6,582 bases of DNA. Origin: Pseudomonadota bacterium (GTDB lineage Bacteria; Pseudomonadota; Alphaproteobacteria; Rhodobacterales; Rhodobacteraceae). The notes under the pieces were generated by a model. It saw nothing but the letters and a program-made list of their open reading frames with translations, did no database searches and was not told the origin of the DNA. Made by a program: the position numbers and the translations under genes. The stretch covers positions 1 to 6,582 of the forward strand of contig JAKAJW010000130.1 of NCBI GenBank assembly GCA_021813645.1, in the 5' to 3' direction. Every line of letters starts with the position of its first letter. Positions within the stretch are counted from its first letter, which is position 1. This document shows, one piece after another, positions 5,739 through 6,582 of this stretch.

Positions 5739-6362
5739 ATGATCTCCGGTTTTGGCTGGGCCGCGCTGGCCCTTCTTTTCGGTTATCTGGCGCTGTTCTT
5801 CTGGGGCAGCGCCCTGGCCGCACAAGCGGCGGGGCGTCCGGTCTGGCTGTTTGCCCGTGCCACCGGGCGCGACCGGCTGGCGGCAATCGGTTTCCGCGCG
5901 GCCTTTGCATTCGCCTTCTTCGGGCCGCTCCTCTGGCTCGCCGTTCCCGCGCTCCACAAGGTTGACCCGCTCTGGACCGAGGGGCGTGCTGTCCTTCTAG
6001 GCTTGGTCGGGGTCTTTGTCGCAGGGCTTGGCGCGATGGTGGCCTTTGCCGCTCAGATGTCGATGGGATCATCCTGGCGCGTCGGCGTGGTCAGCGGCGA
6101 AACCGGCGATCTGGTCTCCGGCGGGCTTTACCGGTTCAGCCGCAACCCGACCTTTGTGGGACAAGCGGCACTGCTGGCAGGTGTTGCGATGGCGGTTCCC
6201 TCTTTCCCTACAGTCCTCGCCCCAGTCCTGTTTCTCTGGTCGGCCAGCGCGCAAGTGCGGTCCGAAGAGGCCGCCCTGCGCATGGCAATCGGGCCGGACT
6301 ATGATCGTTACGCCGCGTCGGTCCCACGCTGGATCGGCATCAAGAGCAAGGCCGTAAAATGA
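5739..6362 (+). CDS. Integral-membrane methyltransferase, ICMT/NccN-like family
   Basis: A 207-residue membrane protein of the isoprenylcysteine carboxyl methyltransferase/phospholipid methyltransferase-like superfamily, SAM-dependent by family. Hydrophobic helices lie at about 6-24, 50-70, 84-104 and 142-168. The conserved C-terminal core is clear: SSWRVGV (111-117), SGGLYRFSRNPTFVG (127-141, the SAM-binding region), the Glu177-Glu178 pair and a YDRYAASVPRWI ending (188-199). Bacteria lack prenylated CaaX proteins as standard substrates, so the true target is unknown. Relatives such as CzcN and NccN accompany cobalt, zinc, cadmium and nickel resistance genes. Its ATG is 4 nt after the ATPase stop, with GAGGG about 8 nt upstream, and its own stop overlaps the lspA start (ATGA), so it is co-expressed with both. 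A role in modifying envelope lipid or lipoprotein during metal stress is a guess from position. Confidence 0.85.
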   Translation: MISGFGWAALALLFGYLALFFWGSALAAQAAGRPVWLFARATGRDRLAAIGFRAAFAFAFFGPLLWLAVPALHKVDPLWTEGRAVLLGLVGVFVAGLGAMVAFAAQMSMGSSWRVGVVSGETGDLVSGGLYRFSRNPTFVGQAALLAGVAMAVPSFPTVLAPVLFLWSASAQVRSEEAALRMAIGPDYDRYAASVPRWIGIKSKAVK

Positions 6363-6582
6363 CAAGGGTGATGCTGATTTCGCTGATTGCTGCCGCAGTG
6401 GTGGCAGACCAGTTGACCAAGACCGCAGCGCTGTCGCTGCTGTCGCAGGGGACTGCGGTCCCGGTCCTGCCGGGCTTCAACCTTTCCCTCGGGTTCAATA
6501 CGGGCGCGAGCTTTGGCATGATGGGCGGGTTCATGGCAGGTAAGCCCCTCCTGATGGCGGCGCTGACGGGCGCGCTGACCTT
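6359..6582 (+). CDS. lspA: Signal peptidase II (lipoprotein signal peptidase), N-terminal part (cut by window edge)
   Basis: Inner-membrane aspartyl protease that cleaves the signal peptide of prolipoproteins after lipidation. The first 74 codons are present and the frame is open to the window end. A first membrane helix (about 3-16) runs into the family box DQLTK (17-21, with Asp17). FNLSLGFNTGASFG (40-53) matches the conserved N-x-GA-x-FG region, and a second helix begins near 63. The two catalytic Asp residues lie further on, outside the window, so activity cannot be judged. The ATG overlaps the methyltransferase stop (ATGA), with AAGG 7 nt ahead. Being in a metal-ATPase operon, it is more likely a resistance-linked PbrC-type copy than the housekeeping gene, but the genome would have to be checked for a second lspA. 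Confidence 0.9.
   Translation, partial: MTRVMLISLIAAAVVADQLTKTAALSLLSQGTAVPVLPGFNLSLGFNTGASFGMMGGFMAGKPLLMAALTGALT

Noticed and set aside
5356..6072. A 238-codon minus-strand frame across the end of the ATPase and the methyltransferase
   Set aside because: The translation is Arg/Pro/Ser-rich and low in complexity, with no domain, and lies opposite two genes with clear motifs.

Overview
The window is a high-GC stretch (about 60-65% by eye) from what looks like an alphaproteobacterium, probably a member of the Rhodobacterales or a relative. That placement is an inference from codon use, GC-rich third positions and the style of the proteins; no rRNA or taxonomic marker is present. The whole window is devoted to heavy-metal handling. 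I see no transposase, tRNA, CRISPR array, origin or attachment site.

Left part, minus strand (1-2754), reading leftwards: a small secreted Cys-rich protein of unknown function (2431-2754); a 95-nt gap holding a strong hairpin (2406-2425); a secreted FixH/YtkA-like, Met-rich protein (1940-2335); a CusB-type periplasmic adaptor (480-1943); and the first 161 codons of a CusA/SilA-type heavy-metal RND pump, which runs off the left edge (1-483). The last three genes are joined by ATGA stop/start overlaps, so they form a tight operon, predicted to export Cu(I)/Ag(I) from the periplasm.

Centre (2892-3421): a MerR-family regulator on the minus strand carries the Cys78/Cys113/Cys121 ligand set of divalent-metal (Zn/Cd/Pb) sensors. 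It is divergent from a P-type ATPase gene. The 89-nt gap between them holds a MerR-type promoter with a 19-bp spacer around an imperfect CTATAG-TTG-CTAGAG dyad, plus a facing promoter for the regulator itself.

Right part, plus strand (3422-6582): a ZntA/CadA/PbrA-type Zn/Cd/Pb-exporting P1B-2 ATPase with a His-rich linker; an integral-membrane methyltransferase of the isoprenylcysteine carboxyl methyltransferase (ICMT)/NccN-like family; and the start of lspA (signal peptidase II), which is cut by the right edge. This resembles the lead-resistance pbr layout (regulator, ATPase, lspA-like pbrC), but with a methyltransferase at the middle position.

Working model: the MerR protein senses a divalent cation and switches on the ATPase-methyltransferase-lspA operon to clear the cytoplasm, while the neighbouring Cus module clears the periplasm of monovalent copper or silver. 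How the Cus side is controlled is not evident from the window. The most notable points are the ATPase-methyltransferase-LspA operon, a tandem metal-binding module in the CusB-like protein whose first copy has lost its methionine ligands, and the uncharacterised secreted Cys-rich protein.
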